Shown here piece after piece: positions 55,899 to 64,000 of a DNA stretch of 64,000 nucleotides; the stretch's first letter is position 1; every line of letters starts with the position of its first letter. Position numbers and translations under genes: made by a program. This DNA comes from CAWBRT01 sp963791145 (GTDB lineage Bacteria > Acidobacteriota > Terriglobia > Terriglobales > Acidobacteriaceae), in the NCBI GenBank assembly GCA_963791145.1, contig CAWBRT010000027.1:248001-312000 (forward strand), given 5' to 3'. A model generated the notes under the pieces. It saw only the letters and a list, made by a program, of their open reading frames with translations, was not told the origin of the DNA and did no database searches.

Positions 55899-56408
55899 AT
55901 GAACCACGACATTTGGAACCGGCTTCAGTCGACGGCACGCGCTGTTTTAGTAGGCGGGCTCATCTTTTCGTCCCTTCTGCTCCCTTCCTGGGCCGCGGCG
56001 GCCTTGGGAGGGGACCTCAACTCGGTTGACGCCGACCAGCAGCAGATGAAGGCCACTAAGCGGGCAGTGCAAGCAAACGACTCGAAGTACACCGTCCACG
56101 AAATCACGACCCCCTACGGCACCGTCGTGCGCGAATATGTCTCGCCCGATGGTAACGTTTTCGGGGTGGCTTGGCGTGGGCCTTTTCTGCCCAACTTCCA
56201 GCAAATTCTCGGCACGTCCTACCAACAGTTCGCGCAAGCCACTCAACAGGGTAAGAACTCATATCCCCAGCGTTCCCGCAACGCTCCGGTGGTCATAGAA
56301 CAGCCCGATCTGGTGGTGCACTCAGCTGGCCATACGCGCGCCTATTCTGGGCAGGCCTATCTGCCGGCATTGATTCCACAGGGCGTTGATGTGAAGGAAG
56401 TACGGTAA
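55899..56408 (+). CDS. DUF2844 family exported protein
   Basis: 169 residues with a signal peptide (VLVGGLIFSSLLLPSWAAAA). The mature N-terminus LGGDLNSVDADQQQMKATK and the core YTVHEITTPYGTVVREYVSP DGNVFGVAWRGPFLPNFQQI LGTSYQQFAQAT follow the DUF2844 pattern (heit-p-GT-VREYv-p-G-VFgVaW-GP). The function is unknown. It lies 9 bp upstream of the DUF3443 gene; these two domains are repeatedly found together, so they probably act in the same envelope process. Confidence 0.8.
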   Translation: MNHDIWNRLQSTARAVLVGGLIFSSLLLPSWAAAALGGDLNSVDADQQQMKATKRAVQANDSKYTVHEITTPYGTVVREYVSPDGNVFGVAWRGPFLPNFQQILGTSYQQFAQATQQGKNSYPQRSRNAPVVIEQPDLVVHSAGHTRAYSGQAYLPALIPQGVDVKEVR

Positions 56409-56417
56409 GGGGGAGAC

Positions 56418-57848
56418 GTGAGAAGAATCGTGCTTGTTTTTGTGGCTTCGGGGCTTCTGTTCGCGGTAGGTTGCGGCGGCAATGCTAGTAGCAGTAACAG
56501 TACTTCCGGGACCAATGGAGGCGTATCGAGCGCGGGCGGCAATTCGATTGTGGCCTCCGGAGGCAACGTCGCCCCGCTGATCGTCGATGCTGGGCCGGTT
56601 CCCGCTACGAACCCACAGGCCAATGTAGCGTTTACGACCGTTACCGTCTGCGTTCCAGGATCAACGACCAATTGCCAGACGGTCGACCATATCGCAGTTG
56701 ACACCGGGTCCAGCGGTCTCCGAATCCCTTACTCAGTGCTTAATCCAACTCTCGTAGCGCAGCTACAGAATGTAAACGGCGCGAGCGCCCCCTTCGCCGA
56801 GTGCATTCAGTTTCTAGACAACAGTTTTTTCTGGGGGTCGGTGAGATTTGCCGATGTGAAGATGGGCGGCTCCGGCAACAACAATGAAGCGGCCAGTTCG
56901 GTTCCAATCCACGTAATGGGAGATCCTGCGCTGCCCTCGGGATCTGCGATCCCAAGCAGTTGCTCCAACACGACCACTCTGGGCGGTCGGCAGATTTCTG
57001 GAACCGAAGAGGATACGGTGGGCACTCTAGGTGCGAACGGCCTGCTCGGAGTAGGTAATTTTCAGTATGACTGTGACGTGTTCGGAGTTGGCAATCCCTG
57101 TACTGCTGCCGGCACTCTACCTGCCGGCACCTATTACAGCTGTTCGGGAGGGAGCTGCACGAACACCAGCTTGGCCGTCTCGTTGGCACAACAGCTCCGT
57201 AATCCTGTTTCAATGTTCGCCTCAGACAATAATGGCGTGATCCTTGAACTACCAGCGATTCCTGTTGGTGGCCAGACAGGCGTCGCTTTGGGCCAAGGCT
57301 CGCTGATTTTCGGAATTGGCACGCAATCGAACAATGCGCTCAGCAACGGCGCAACGGTGTTGGCCCTCGATCCCAACATCAACGACCCGGCGTGGGGCGG
57401 ATTTGCAACCGTGTTCAATGGAGTGTCATATCCTAATTCACTCTCGGCCTTTGGTGGGAGCTTCATCGACAGTGGTTCCAATGGCATTTTCTTTCTAGAC
57501 CAGCCCACTTCAGCCATACCGGACTGCTTAGGCTCAGGCTCCGTTGGCGGATTCTACTGCCCCGGATCTACCCTGACCCTGAGCGCAACCAATCAAGCGA
57601 TCAACGGTAACAGCCGCGGGGTACAGTTCAGCGTAAGCAATGCCAGCACGTTGCTGTCGGGGAGCTTCAGCGCTTTCAGTGACCTCGCTGGGCCGAATAC
57701 TGGCGGAAGCCCCAATTCCAGCACGCAAGCAGCCGACGGATTTTTCGATTGGGGCCTGTCTTTCTTCTACGGCCGAAATGTCTACGCAGCGATCCAAGGA
57801 GTGACTCCACCGGCCGGTGTCCAGCCGGGTCCGTTTTGGGCGTATTAA
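56418..57848 (+). CDS. DUF3443 lipoprotein with two aspartic-protease-like motifs
   Basis: 476 residues. The lipobox ends at Cys19 (LLFAVGC), followed by a Gly/Ser-rich linker. Two motifs resemble the catalytic loops of pepsin-like aspartic peptidases: HIAVDTGSSGLRI (Asp95) and GSFIDSGSNGIFFLD (Asp351). Each lies at the end of a predicted strand, with hydrophobic-hydrophobic-Asp-(T/S)-Gly-Ser spacing. Eight or more Cys suggest disulfides in the envelope. DUF3443 has no assigned function as far as I know. It is co-transcribed with the DUF2844 gene upstream. The start follows AAGGGGGAGACGTG; GTG 56415 is an alternative. Confidence 0.82.
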   Translation: MRRIVLVFVASGLLFAVGCGGNASSSNSTSGTNGGVSSAGGNSIVASGGNVAPLIVDAGPVPATNPQANVAFTTVTVCVPGSTTNCQTVDHIAVDTGSSGLRIPYSVLNPTLVAQLQNVNGASAPFAECIQFLDNSFFWGSVRFADVKMGGSGNNNEAASSVPIHVMGDPALPSGSAIPSSCSNTTTLGGRQISGTEEDTVGTLGANGLLGVGNFQYDCDVFGVGNPCTAAGTLPAGTYYSCSGGSCTNTSLAVSLAQQLRNPVSMFASDNNGVILELPAIPVGGQTGVALGQGSLIFGIGTQSNNALSNGATVLALDPNINDPAWGGFATVFNGVSYPNSLSAFGGSFIDSGSNGIFFLDQPTSAIPDCLGSGSVGGFYCPGSTLTLSATNQAINGNSRGVQFSVSNASTLLSGSFSAFSDLAGPNTGGSPNSSTQAADGFFDWGLSFFYGRNVYAAIQGVTPPAGVQPGPFWAY

Positions 57849-58074
57849 ATGAAAAAAAAAGGTGTAGGAGGGTGAGTAATGGCTAAGGACTGGTGATTAG
57901 TGCAGGCGACGTCATCTCCGCACACGGCTTGGGCGTACTACTAAGCTCCGGTCTTTTGGCGTGAACTGGCAATGCCAGAACACAATTCGCTTTTACTGGA
58001 GGGCCATTGAGCACCCCGTTTTATAGACGATCTTCGTGCAATTGGGCAACTTAGGAGGATAGAACGGTGATTAC

Positions 58075-58281
58075 TTGGCAAAGCCAATTTTTGAGACATT
58101 GTGGGCTGAGCGATTCACTTTGGACGTGGACGCCGACGAAGCAACGACTCATTACTCAATCTCACGATGGGTTAATACATGCAGGCTGGCTATCTCAATT
58201 GCCGCAAGCGGTTCAGACCCGTTGGTTATTGCGAAGGAAGTCGTGGAAGAAGCGGACGACATGACCCACATTCACAACTAA
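58075..58281 (+). CDS. Small hypothetical protein
   Basis: 68 residues from TTG 58075 (MAKPIFETLWAERFTLDVDA, ending VVEEADDMTHIHN), acidic and mixed alpha/beta. AGGAGGATAG lies 13-20 bp upstream. A GTG at 58067 in another frame is better spaced from that site but gives a less protein-like sequence. The stop overlaps the start of the next small frame (TAATG). No family is recognised. Confidence 0.3.
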   Translation: MAKPIFETLWAERFTLDVDADEATTHYSISRWVNTCRLAISIAASGSDPLVIAKEVVEEADDMTHIHN

Positions 58282-58454
58282 TGAAATCAGCTCTTCGTGA
58301 GTACGAGGTTGTCTACACGGGCTGGACCCATTACGATGCCCACAATGGTGACCGTCTCCAAATCGATTTTGAAATAGAAGTTGCCGGATCTCGGCGCCAT
58401 AACCCTTACAGCTCCCGGCGTAAGTGGAGGCGGGAGCGGATGGGGAAGCATTGA
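58281..58454 (+). CDS. Small hypothetical protein, coupled to the previous frame
   Basis: 57 residues (MKSALREYEVVYTGWTHYDA ... HNPYSSRRKWRRERMGKH) starting at the ATG that overlaps the previous stop. The C-terminus is strongly basic. No family is recognised. Confidence 0.25.
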   Translation: MKSALREYEVVYTGWTHYDAHNGDRLQIDFEIEVAGSRRHNPYSSRRKWRRERMGKH

Positions 58455-58529
58455 GGATAACAAGCACACATCTGTTGCGATTGTTCCCTCGTGACGCGAC
58501 GTTTCGGAAGTACACCAGTCTGAACTGCT

Positions 58530-59303
58530 CTACCCCCCGGACATTGTGAAGTTGATATTGATCTGCGTATCGACTTCGACTGGTTCACCGTTCAAGAGAT
58601 AGGGTTTGTAGCGCCACTGCTTAACGGCATCCATTGCTGCCTGCACGAGAAGCGGCGAGCCGCTTTTGACGTGCAGGTCCCGCACGGAGCCGTCTTTGCC
58701 AATCACCGCCAGCAATACCACGATCCCCTGAATATAAGCTTGGCGAGCCAGCGGGGGATATTGAGGCCTGACGTTGTAGGTCAGGTTTCCCGCCGCTACG
58801 CCGGAGGAAATGCGCACCTTTTGCGGCGGCGGAAGCTCCGGCACGACGAGTTTCGGAGGCGCGGGTCCGGTCCCAGTGCCACCCAACACTCCCCCAAGAA
58901 CTCCGCCGGGCACTCCTCCGGGGATTCCCCCAACCACTCCGCCGACGACCCCTGTAACGGGTGGAGGCGGCGCCTCGGGCTCTTTGGGCATGATGATCTC
59001 TTTCGGGATAGCCGTGGGCGTCCGCAACCGGGTGGTTTCCGGTTCGGGCGTAGTATGCGCCTTGACTGGAGTTGTATTGACCCGATGCGGAGCTGCAATC
59101 CCAGCCGGAGGTGGCGGAGGGGGTGGCGCGTATATCAGCGTCATCACTTCCGGCTTAGGCAATGTGTTTGTGTAAAGCAGTGGAACCAAGAACAGCAACC
59201 CGACGCCGAGCGATTGCAAGGCAAACGAAGCCGCTGTCGTCCAGAGACTGCGCTTTTGCGGCCATCCGCTCGATTCGAGGAGACTGTTTTCAAACATGGG
59301 CAC
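58530..59303 (-). CDS. tonB: Energy transducer TonB
   Basis: 257 residues. An inner-membrane anchor (ALQSLGVGLLFLVPLLY) is followed by a periplasmic Pro-rich region (YAPPPPPPPAGIAAP) and an unusual Gly/Val/Pro repeat (VVGGVVGGIPGGVPGGVLGG). The C-terminal domain has YPPLARQAYIQGIVVLLAVI GKDGSVRDLHVKSG and VKQWRYKPYLLNGEPVEVDT QININF, the TonB_C fold that contacts TonB boxes. It would drive the Oar-type receptor at the right edge or others. No exbB or exbD is in the window. The start is ATG 59303; MFENSLL two codons later is the usual acidobacterial start and equally possible. Confidence 0.87.
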   Translation of the reverse strand: MPMFENSLLESSGWPQKRSLWTTAASFALQSLGVGLLFLVPLLYTNTLPKPEVMTLIYAPPPPPPPAGIAAPHRVNTTPVKAHTTPEPETTRLRTPTAIPKEIIMPKEPEAPPPPVTGVVGGVVGGIPGGVPGGVLGGVLGGTGTGPAPPKLVVPELPPPQKVRISSGVAAGNLTYNVRPQYPPLARQAYIQGIVVLLAVIGKDGSVRDLHVKSGSPLLVQAAMDAVKQWRYKPYLLNGEPVEVDTQININFTMSGG

Positions 59304-59613
59304 GGCCCCGAGTCCTGCTTCCGAATAGACACTACATTAAACCCTGTCGGATCACGGGACACTCGGGGCAATATTCTGCTGTCTGACGGGAAGGGGGCAT
59401 TCTCCAAGACGGCAAGATGCAGCTGTACGTTGCATACGTTCGACCAAGGTTTCAGCTCTGTGTCAGAGATGCCTCACAGTTTACAAATTCTTTACAACTA
59501 CCTCCCGCGTCCTTGGTGCCGGTGGAGGGTTTATGGGATGGACACATTCTCGCTCCAGACTTGTGGAAAGTAAAATCCACGTGTGCTCGCACAGCACTGA
59601 ATAGTGTGGCCTG
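59304..59613. promoter_or_regulatory. Divergent tonB/histidine kinase intergenic region
   Basis: 310 bp between divergent starts. A direct repeat TTTACAA-N4-TTTACAA lies around 59480-59497. Nothing else is recognisable. Confidence 0.35.
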
Positions 59614-60768
59614 ATGAGTGGTGCTACGTCAGACACTCAGAGCAGCATGCTAGACCGACCCTACGTTCGCTTTCCTATGGCGGTCGCCGCCGTAGCAATG
59701 GCCCTTCTTCTGCATCTAGCCATGGAGCAGTACCTCGGCCTTGTTGTGCCGCTATTCCTAACTTTTTATCCCGCCATAATGTTGGTGGCAGTGATGGCCG
59801 GCTTCTGGCCAGGAATACTGGCCACAACTCTCTCCGCACTCTCGGCGCAGTATTGGCTTGTCGCCCCGCGTTGGAGTTTTGGAGTCGAGAGTACCTCCGA
59901 GGCGGTTGCCCTGGCCTTTTTTGCCGGCATGGGACTGTTCATGAGCCTGGTGGCTGAAAATCATCGCCGCAACATCCAGAAGGTGGCAGCGTACGAGAAA
60001 GAAAGGGCATTACGCGATGCGTTGCTGCAAAGTGAGAAGCTGGCAGCGTTGGGACGAATGGCGGCCACTATTGCTCATGAAATCAATAACCCATTGGCAG
60101 CGGCAATGAATTCTGTTTTCCTCGCGGAAACCAGCGCCGAACGTCCGGAATCCGTTCGGGAGTATTTAACTCTCGCCGATGGAGAATTGAGACGTATTTC
60201 ACAGATTACCGGCCAAGTACTCGGGTTTTATCGAGAATCCACCAAGCCATCCTGTGTTTCGATTGGCGCGCTTATGGACGAAGTGTTGGAGTTGTTCAAA
60301 AGTAAGATTAAGGCCAAGCAGGCCACAATCGAGAAACAGTTTGACCGTCAGTTGCAAATCATCGCTGTATCTGGTGAATTGCGTCAGGTCTTTTCAAATA
60401 TTCTGGCGAACAGTTTGGACGCGATAAGCGAACGCGGAACGATTAAAGTGCGCGTCTCCAGTTCGAAAAAACTCGGGGACGGTAGCTTGCGTTTCAGGAT
60501 AACCGTCGCGGACAATGGCAGTGGCATTGAGGCGGCGAATATTCATCGCATCTTCGAACCAATGTTCACGACTAAGGAGAATATCGGCACCGGCCTGGGT
60601 TTGTGGGTATGCAAACAGCTCGTCGCGAAGCACAATGGTTCGATTTGGGTTCGTTCCAGCATTAAAGCGGCAAACAAGGGAACAACATTTTCAATTGTTT
60701 TACCATCAAGTCCAGCGGCGCTAGGCGATGGCCCTGACCACCACTGCGCGCCGCGCGTCCGGCAGTAA
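59614..60768 (+). CDS. Sensor histidine kinase with DUF4118 membrane domain
   Basis: 384 residues. Residues ~20-112 form the compact four-helix DUF4118 membrane domain also found in KdpD (PAIMLVAVMAGFWPGILATT L). The dimerisation/phosphoacceptor helix has His155 in AATIAHEINNPLAAAMN. The ATPase domain shows the N-box FSNILANSLDAI, G1 DNGSGIEAANIHRIFEP and G2 GTGLGLWVC. HisKA-type kinases with this layout phosphorylate a response regulator. No true receiver gene is adjacent; the receiver-like protein at 62.2 kb lacks the phosphorylatable Asp. The signal sensed is unknown. Confidence 0.9.
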   Translation: MSGATSDTQSSMLDRPYVRFPMAVAAVAMALLLHLAMEQYLGLVVPLFLTFYPAIMLVAVMAGFWPGILATTLSALSAQYWLVAPRWSFGVESTSEAVALAFFAGMGLFMSLVAENHRRNIQKVAAYEKERALRDALLQSEKLAALGRMAATIAHEINNPLAAAMNSVFLAETSAERPESVREYLTLADGELRRISQITGQVLGFYRESTKPSCVSIGALMDEVLELFKSKIKAKQATIEKQFDRQLQIIAVSGELRQVFSNILANSLDAISERGTIKVRVSSSKKLGDGSLRFRITVADNGSGIEAANIHRIFEPMFTTKENIGTGLGLWVCKQLVAKHNGSIWVRSSIKAANKGTTFSIVLPSSPAALGDGPDHHCAPRVRQ

Positions 60769-60817
60769 GGGCCGGCTGCAAGGCTGGCTACTCAACCGCA
60801 AACGGGAGGTAGTCCAT

Positions 60818-60976
60818 TCACCCGTTTCGCTCTATTTGCAACACAACAGCATCGCCTGCCTTAATCGCCCGCAGCTCCCGCCGTAGGTCATCAAGCCCAG
60901 TAACAGACACGTTGTTAATGGAGTGAATGATGTCACCAGGCAACAAGTCAACATCATCCACCAAGGTCCGCAAGCT
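60818..60976 (-). pseudogene. PDZ-domain remnant of an HtrA/Deg-type protease
   Basis: The minus-strand frame reads LVDDVDLLPGDIIHSINNVS and VTGLDDLRRELRAIKAGDAV VLQIERNG, ending at a TGA. This is the second half of a PDZ domain as in DegP/HtrA C-termini ('L--GDII--in---v---ddl---l---k-G--v-l-v-R-g'). A stop (TAG) lies just upstream in frame, and no protease domain is nearby. Confidence 0.65.
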
Positions 60977-61082
60977 CTACCATCACATTTCATCTCAATA
61001 CCTTAGCACGCCATAGCTTTCCACTAAGTAGAAACATTTTCTCCGGAGTTCTGTCGCCCATTGCGCTAAGTTCTTTACCCCG

Positions 61083-62168
61083 CTAACTCTGCGGGGCGGG
61101 TGAACTTGGAAGGCTGTGTGCCGAGAAGAACTTCCAGATTATTTCGTTGGCGTCCAGATCGGTACTGGTCTTGCCGATCTGATTTTCCGGCATGTATTGT
61201 GCGCCGCCCGGCCAGGTATTGCCGGCGCCTTTCACGCTGTAAAGCACTACCTGAGCGCCCTGATCACAGTTGTACGTATCAACTTGAGTCTCTGTCCCGC
61301 CTTTACCGCGGGACGGCAGGGTGGTGTGCTGCGCCTTGGCCTCGCAGCTATTGAGCTTCGCCCACTGTTTAGCGCTGTCCTCCGCGGAGACTGTGGCATA
61401 GGAGTCCGCTTTTCCGGAGCCGCCTTTGTAAGGAACGATGGGATCGGAAGTGCCGTTAATCATGAGTACCGGCAGCAGACGAGACGGTGCGCAAAACATG
61501 GTCTTTGGCATCTCGGCCCCGACTGGCGCGATAGCAGCTATGCGGTTGGCTATGCGGCAGCCGAGGTGAAAATCCATAAAGCCGCCGTCGGAAAGACCGG
61601 TAGCATAGATGCGCGACTTATCGACGGCATATGACGACGAGAGCTTATCGAGCATGCTGTTAAAGAAGGCGATATCGTCGGCCTGTGGGGCCGGCCGCCG
61701 GCGTTGACCATCTTCGCCACCTTGGCCCCCGCCTCTGCGGCCCATCCCGCCGCCTATTCCGGGGATTCCCATGCCAATTCCACCCATTCCACCGCGACGA
61801 CCATAGCCACCGCCGCGTCCACCCTGTTGTTGGCTACGTGGCTGCTCGGCGGAAACGCCGATATTCCAACGCCCCTGAGAGGCATTCGGATAGACCGCGA
61901 TAATGCCGTAGCGGTCTGCCAACTCATTGAAACGCGAGAGGCGAGCCATATCGTCAGCGTCCTGCCGGCGACCGGGAAGCAGCAAAACTACCGGATATCG
62001 CTTCTGAATCTCGTATCCTGTGGGCAGGTGCACCACAAAGGTTCGATCGACATCATTTACGGTCACCTGCTCCTGCTTGTCCTGCGCCCGGGCGGCGCTG
62101 GCCCAGCACAAACTAGCAACGTACAGGGAAATAACGAAGGCATAGCGGATTCGGTCAGTGTGACGCAT
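61083..62168 (-). CDS. PHB depolymerase / feruloyl-esterase-like (LpqC family) exported protein with altered active site
   Basis: 361 residues from MRHTDRIRYAFV, with a signal peptide ending near ARAQD. The alpha/beta-hydrolase shows the strand YPVVLLLPGRRQDADDMARL, nucleophile Ser193 in ATGLSDGGFM and acid Asp242 in INGTSDPIVPY. The position that is His in the family's GGGHTWPG motif reads Asn317 (GAGNTWPGG), a C-to-A change in the first codon base. A Gly/Arg/Met-rich insertion (residues ~114-152, GGRGGGYGRRGGMGGIG...) interrupts the fold before DIAFFNSMLDKL. Family enzymes cleave polyester or aromatic ester bonds. The enzyme may be inactive or use another base. Confidence 0.78.
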   Translation of the reverse strand: MRHTDRIRYAFVISLYVASLCWASAARAQDKQEQVTVNDVDRTFVVHLPTGYEIQKRYPVVLLLPGRRQDADDMARLSRFNELADRYGIIAVYPNASQGRWNIGVSAEQPRSQQQGGRGGGYGRRGGMGGIGMGIPGIGGGMGRRGGGQGGEDGQRRRPAPQADDIAFFNSMLDKLSSSYAVDKSRIYATGLSDGGFMDFHLGCRIANRIAAIAPVGAEMPKTMFCAPSRLLPVLMINGTSDPIVPYKGGSGKADSYATVSAEDSAKQWAKLNSCEAKAQHTTLPSRGKGGTETQVDTYNCDQGAQVVLYSVKGAGNTWPGGAQYMPENQIGKTSTDLDANEIIWKFFSAHSLPSSPAPQS

Positions 62169-62238
62169 TATTCTCCTTTTGTAATACCAGTGGTGCCCCA
62201 ATAACACAACGGCTGGAAGGTGAGGAACGGTCCTGCTT

Positions 62239-62595
62239 CTACGCGGTGGCAGCGTTCGGCTTGCGTTTCAACGCGGACTTCAGAGCCGACAACAGTTCCT
62301 CAGAATCACCGCAGGTTTCCACATGAGGAATGGCAGTGCCTTGATCCGAGGAGCAAAGCTGAACGACAGCAATCTCCCGCCCCAGCGATTCGATTTGAAA
62401 GCGAAGCAGGCGACTTTCCCATTGTGCCAGCGTATGGCACAGAACCACCGCGTCGAAATGCTCCCTTCGGAGTATCATCATTGCCCAGTAGGGTGTCACA
62501 ACCCTCGCGGAATATCCTGCGCTGGCCAGTACCGTTGAGCGGGGCTCCAGGAGGCCAACATCATGCCCGACACAGAGGAGTTTGTAGTTGTACAT
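62239..62595 (-). CDS. Receiver-like protein lacking the phosphoacceptor Asp
   Basis: 118 residues from MYNYKLLCVGHDVGLLEPRS; a longer frame to 62676 is less likely. The (beta-alpha)5 pattern of a receiver domain is visible: YKLLCVGHDVGLLEPRSTVL, AGYSARVVTPYWAMMILRRE, FDAVVLCHTLAQWE and IAVVQLCSSDQG. The acidic pair after strand 1 reads GHD, and the phosphorylatable Asp after strand 3 is replaced (VVLCHTL). It is a pseudo-receiver with no output domain and could act as a binding or adaptor protein. Such proteins are common in soil acidobacteria (recollection). Confidence 0.55.
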   Translation of the reverse strand: MYNYKLLCVGHDVGLLEPRSTVLASAGYSARVVTPYWAMMILRREHFDAVVLCHTLAQWESRLLRFQIESLGREIAVVQLCSSDQGTAIPHVETCGDSEELLSALKSALKRKPNAATA

Positions 62596-62635
62596 CGCGT
62601 AGTCCCGGAGCCCGCGACGAGAGGTTGTCTGCTCT

Positions 62636-62749
62636 CTAGCGGCGAATTCTGAAGTCATCGCGAGTCCGCTTGTCATCGCGTTCCCGGCGAGCGCGAATCA
62701 GCACCCCTGTAGCAGCTGCCAGTAGGAACCCGACTGCAGGCAAAAACAT
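62636..62749 (-). CDS. Small single-span membrane protein
   Basis: 37 residues: MFLPAVGFLLAATGVLIRAR, then a charged tail RERDDKRTRDDFRIRR. One membrane helix with a strongly basic cytoplasmic end. The ribosome-binding site is weak. It is plausible but unproven. Confidence 0.3.
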   Translation of the reverse strand: MFLPAVGFLLAAATGVLIRARRERDDKRTRDDFRIRR

Positions 62750-62981
62750 CACACTGTGAGCTAAGATCCAATCACCTCAGGGAGGCCTTGCAGTTAAAGC
62801 CGCTCCTCTTGCACGTGATCTCTCCAACTACTTCTGTCTTAAACTCAGAGCCGACACGAAAGTTGCACTGTTTTCGGCCCACCGGACCGCCCCAGCACAA
62901 TTCCCGCGGATCAGAGCCAGCCTCAACCTGAGCCGCTTTTACGTTGTGAGGGGTGACCCCACCGTCAACCAATTCGAGCCG
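62750..62981. other. Gap between the small membrane protein and the receptor gene
   Basis: A 66-residue minus-strand frame at 62772-62972 with four Cys (ELCWGGPVGRKQCNFRVGSE) has no signal peptide or clear ribosome-binding site. I leave it unassigned. Confidence 0.3.
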
Positions 62982-64000
62982 CTAGAAGCCGAAAAGCAGC
63001 TGAAAGTCAATCCGGCGGTCGGCCACTCCTGATGAGAAAGGCGGACCTGCAACCGCGTTCGACTGCCCGAACAACGGCGAGCTCAGGTTTCCAACCGGGG
63101 GCGCGAGATTAACATGGTTGAATAGATTCCGCGCGGTCGCGCTGAGTGTCAGGCTGTAGCGTCGGGTAGTCGGAACCGGCGTTGCCGAAGGGTCCGCCCC
63201 CTGGGCCGCCCGCCCCACTGAGCCCACGCCCTCCCAGGCCACCCGGGCCACCGCCTCGTCCGCCATGCCCGCCCGGGCCGCCGGAGGGAGCCCCATTTGA
63301 GCCGCGCTCGACTTTGGGCCCAATACCGAAAGTCTTGCTGACCCTCAGGTTGAATGTGAACAACGCGGGCCCGGTGCCGTAGTTGATGGGGATGACAGAT
63401 TGTCCGGCCGCAGGAACAAGGTTGAAAGTTCCATACGGCGTCGATCTGACGTTACCCGCGGGAGTGGAAGCGGTCGCGAAAGCCGGCCTGTCGTTGAAGA
63501 TTGAATCTCCGTTTAAATCCTGGCCTACGGTAATGTTAAACGGGCGGCCCGAGGTGAAAATCATGAAAGGACTAAGTCGAAACGCATACGGCAATGAAAT
63601 TGTACCCGCGAGGAATACTCGATGACGCACGTCAAAAGCGGCACGACCATAGTCGGCCATCGGATCGTACGAATTCGACACAAAGTTGGGAGTGCTGGTT
63701 GCGCCGCCCAGGCTGAATCCGGAGCCGCCGGAGGGGCTCGCTGCCGAAAAGGTTCCACTCGGCGCGCCTAAGTCACTTTTGGCAAAGTTGAGCCCATAGT
63801 ACCCAAACAGCGACACTTTTGATCCAAGAGCAAATCTGACGTTCGTGATCAGCTGGTTTTGTCTGAAGATCCCGGAAGAATCGTACTCGTAAATGTTGCT
63901 CGTGCCTCCTAGTGGCCGGACTGCGCTACTAGGATCAGCCGGGTTGTAGGTGCCCGCTAGCGGCGCGTTGATATTCCTGAGAAAGAGTTGATGTTCTCCC
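62982..64000 (-). CDS. Oar-type TonB-dependent receptor, C-terminal part (partial, one frameshift)
   Basis: The frame enters from the right edge (GEHQLFLRNINAPLAGTYNP) and shows outer-membrane barrel strands: VRFALGSKVSLFGYYGLNFA, DYGRAAFDVRHRVFLAGTIS, LSPFMIFTSGRPFNITVGQD and FTFNLRVSKTFGIGPKVE. A Gly-rich tract (GGPGGHGGRGGGPGGLGG) follows, where a +1 change near 63190 switches to the frame ending at 62982 (RYSLTLSATARNLFNHVNLA; SSGVADRRIDFQLLFGF). The closing aromatic strand is typical of an outer-membrane barrel. Acidobacterial receptors of this type start with a carboxypeptidase-regulatory-like domain, which lies outside the window. It probably works with the TonB at 58.5 kb. Confidence 0.82.

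Noticed and set aside
62772..62972. 66-residue Cys-containing minus-strand ORF
   Set aside because: No signal peptide, ribosome-binding site or family resemblance; reported only as part of the gap.

Overview
The window most resembles the chromosome of an acidobacterium (Acidobacteriota, Terriglobia-like). This is an inference from gene content. The markers are an Oar-type TonB-dependent receptor at the right edge, a DUF2844/DUF3443 lipoprotein pair, a small membrane-anchored protein of a type I associate with this phylum, MHS/ACS-type MFS sugar-acid transporters, and a cyclic-nucleotide-binding/thioredoxin-reductase-like fusion. There is no rRNA and no complete tRNA.

Region 1 (1-9.3 kb) is a molybdenum module. 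It holds the end of a MoeA fused to a periplasmic-binding-protein-like domain, a di-Mop molbindin, an HTH regulator with the same PBP-like domain, two tandem modA genes, modB and modC. A shared GTAT-N3-ATAC element lies upstream of modA and of the molbindin gene, so uptake, storage, cofactor insertion and sensing may form one regulon. A TrmO homologue, a CMD protein and a succinate-semialdehyde dehydrogenase are interleaved. Region 2 (9.4-14.7 kb) carries two orphan ABC solute-binding proteins, a zinc alcohol dehydrogenase and an MFS transporter.

Region 3 (14.79-24.40 kb) is a 9.6-kb integrated element bounded by 25-bp direct repeats of a tRNA-Asn 3' end. It encodes a broken tyrosine integrase, an excisionase-like protein, an HK97-type capsid, a putative N-terminal-nucleophile hydrolase with a Gly/Asp-rich tail, a phosphoribosyltransferase and several small unknown proteins. 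I see no terminase, portal or tail assembly genes, so it looks like a capsid-carrying satellite or a reduced prophage. It also contains two families of short hairpin repeats and a duplicated promoter/operator block with a perfect sigma-70 consensus. tRNA-Asn 3' fragments recur, in the same orientation, at 24.38, 27.88 and 43.36 kb. The last sits directly behind a relic integrase C-terminus, so 14.8-43.4 kb looks like an accretion zone of successive integrations.

Region 4 (24.5-43.2 kb) is the cargo of that zone: a GntR/FCD regulator with twin operators beside a sugar-phosphate isomerase-like gene and an MFS transporter, a secreted aldose epimerase, a MITE-like element, a decayed thioredoxin-reductase fusion, a first RND efflux operon with deletions in all three genes, a hydroxyacid dehydrogenase, an HExxH protein, a second zinc dehydrogenase, an MmgE/PrpD protein, a third MFS transporter and a double CMD protein.

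Region 5 (43.4-64 kb) holds a PhzF relic, a second RND operon (one adaptor, two permeases, one outer-membrane factor) in which every gene is frame-shifted, an integrase fragment, the DUF2844/DUF3443 pair, tonB, a DUF4118 histidine kinase, an HtrA PDZ remnant, a PHB-depolymerase-like esterase lacking the expected catalytic His, a pseudo-receiver and the Oar-type receptor. Frameshifts are unusually common. Outside the element they are almost all +1, inside it mostly -1, so sequence error must be excluded before calling true pseudogenes.
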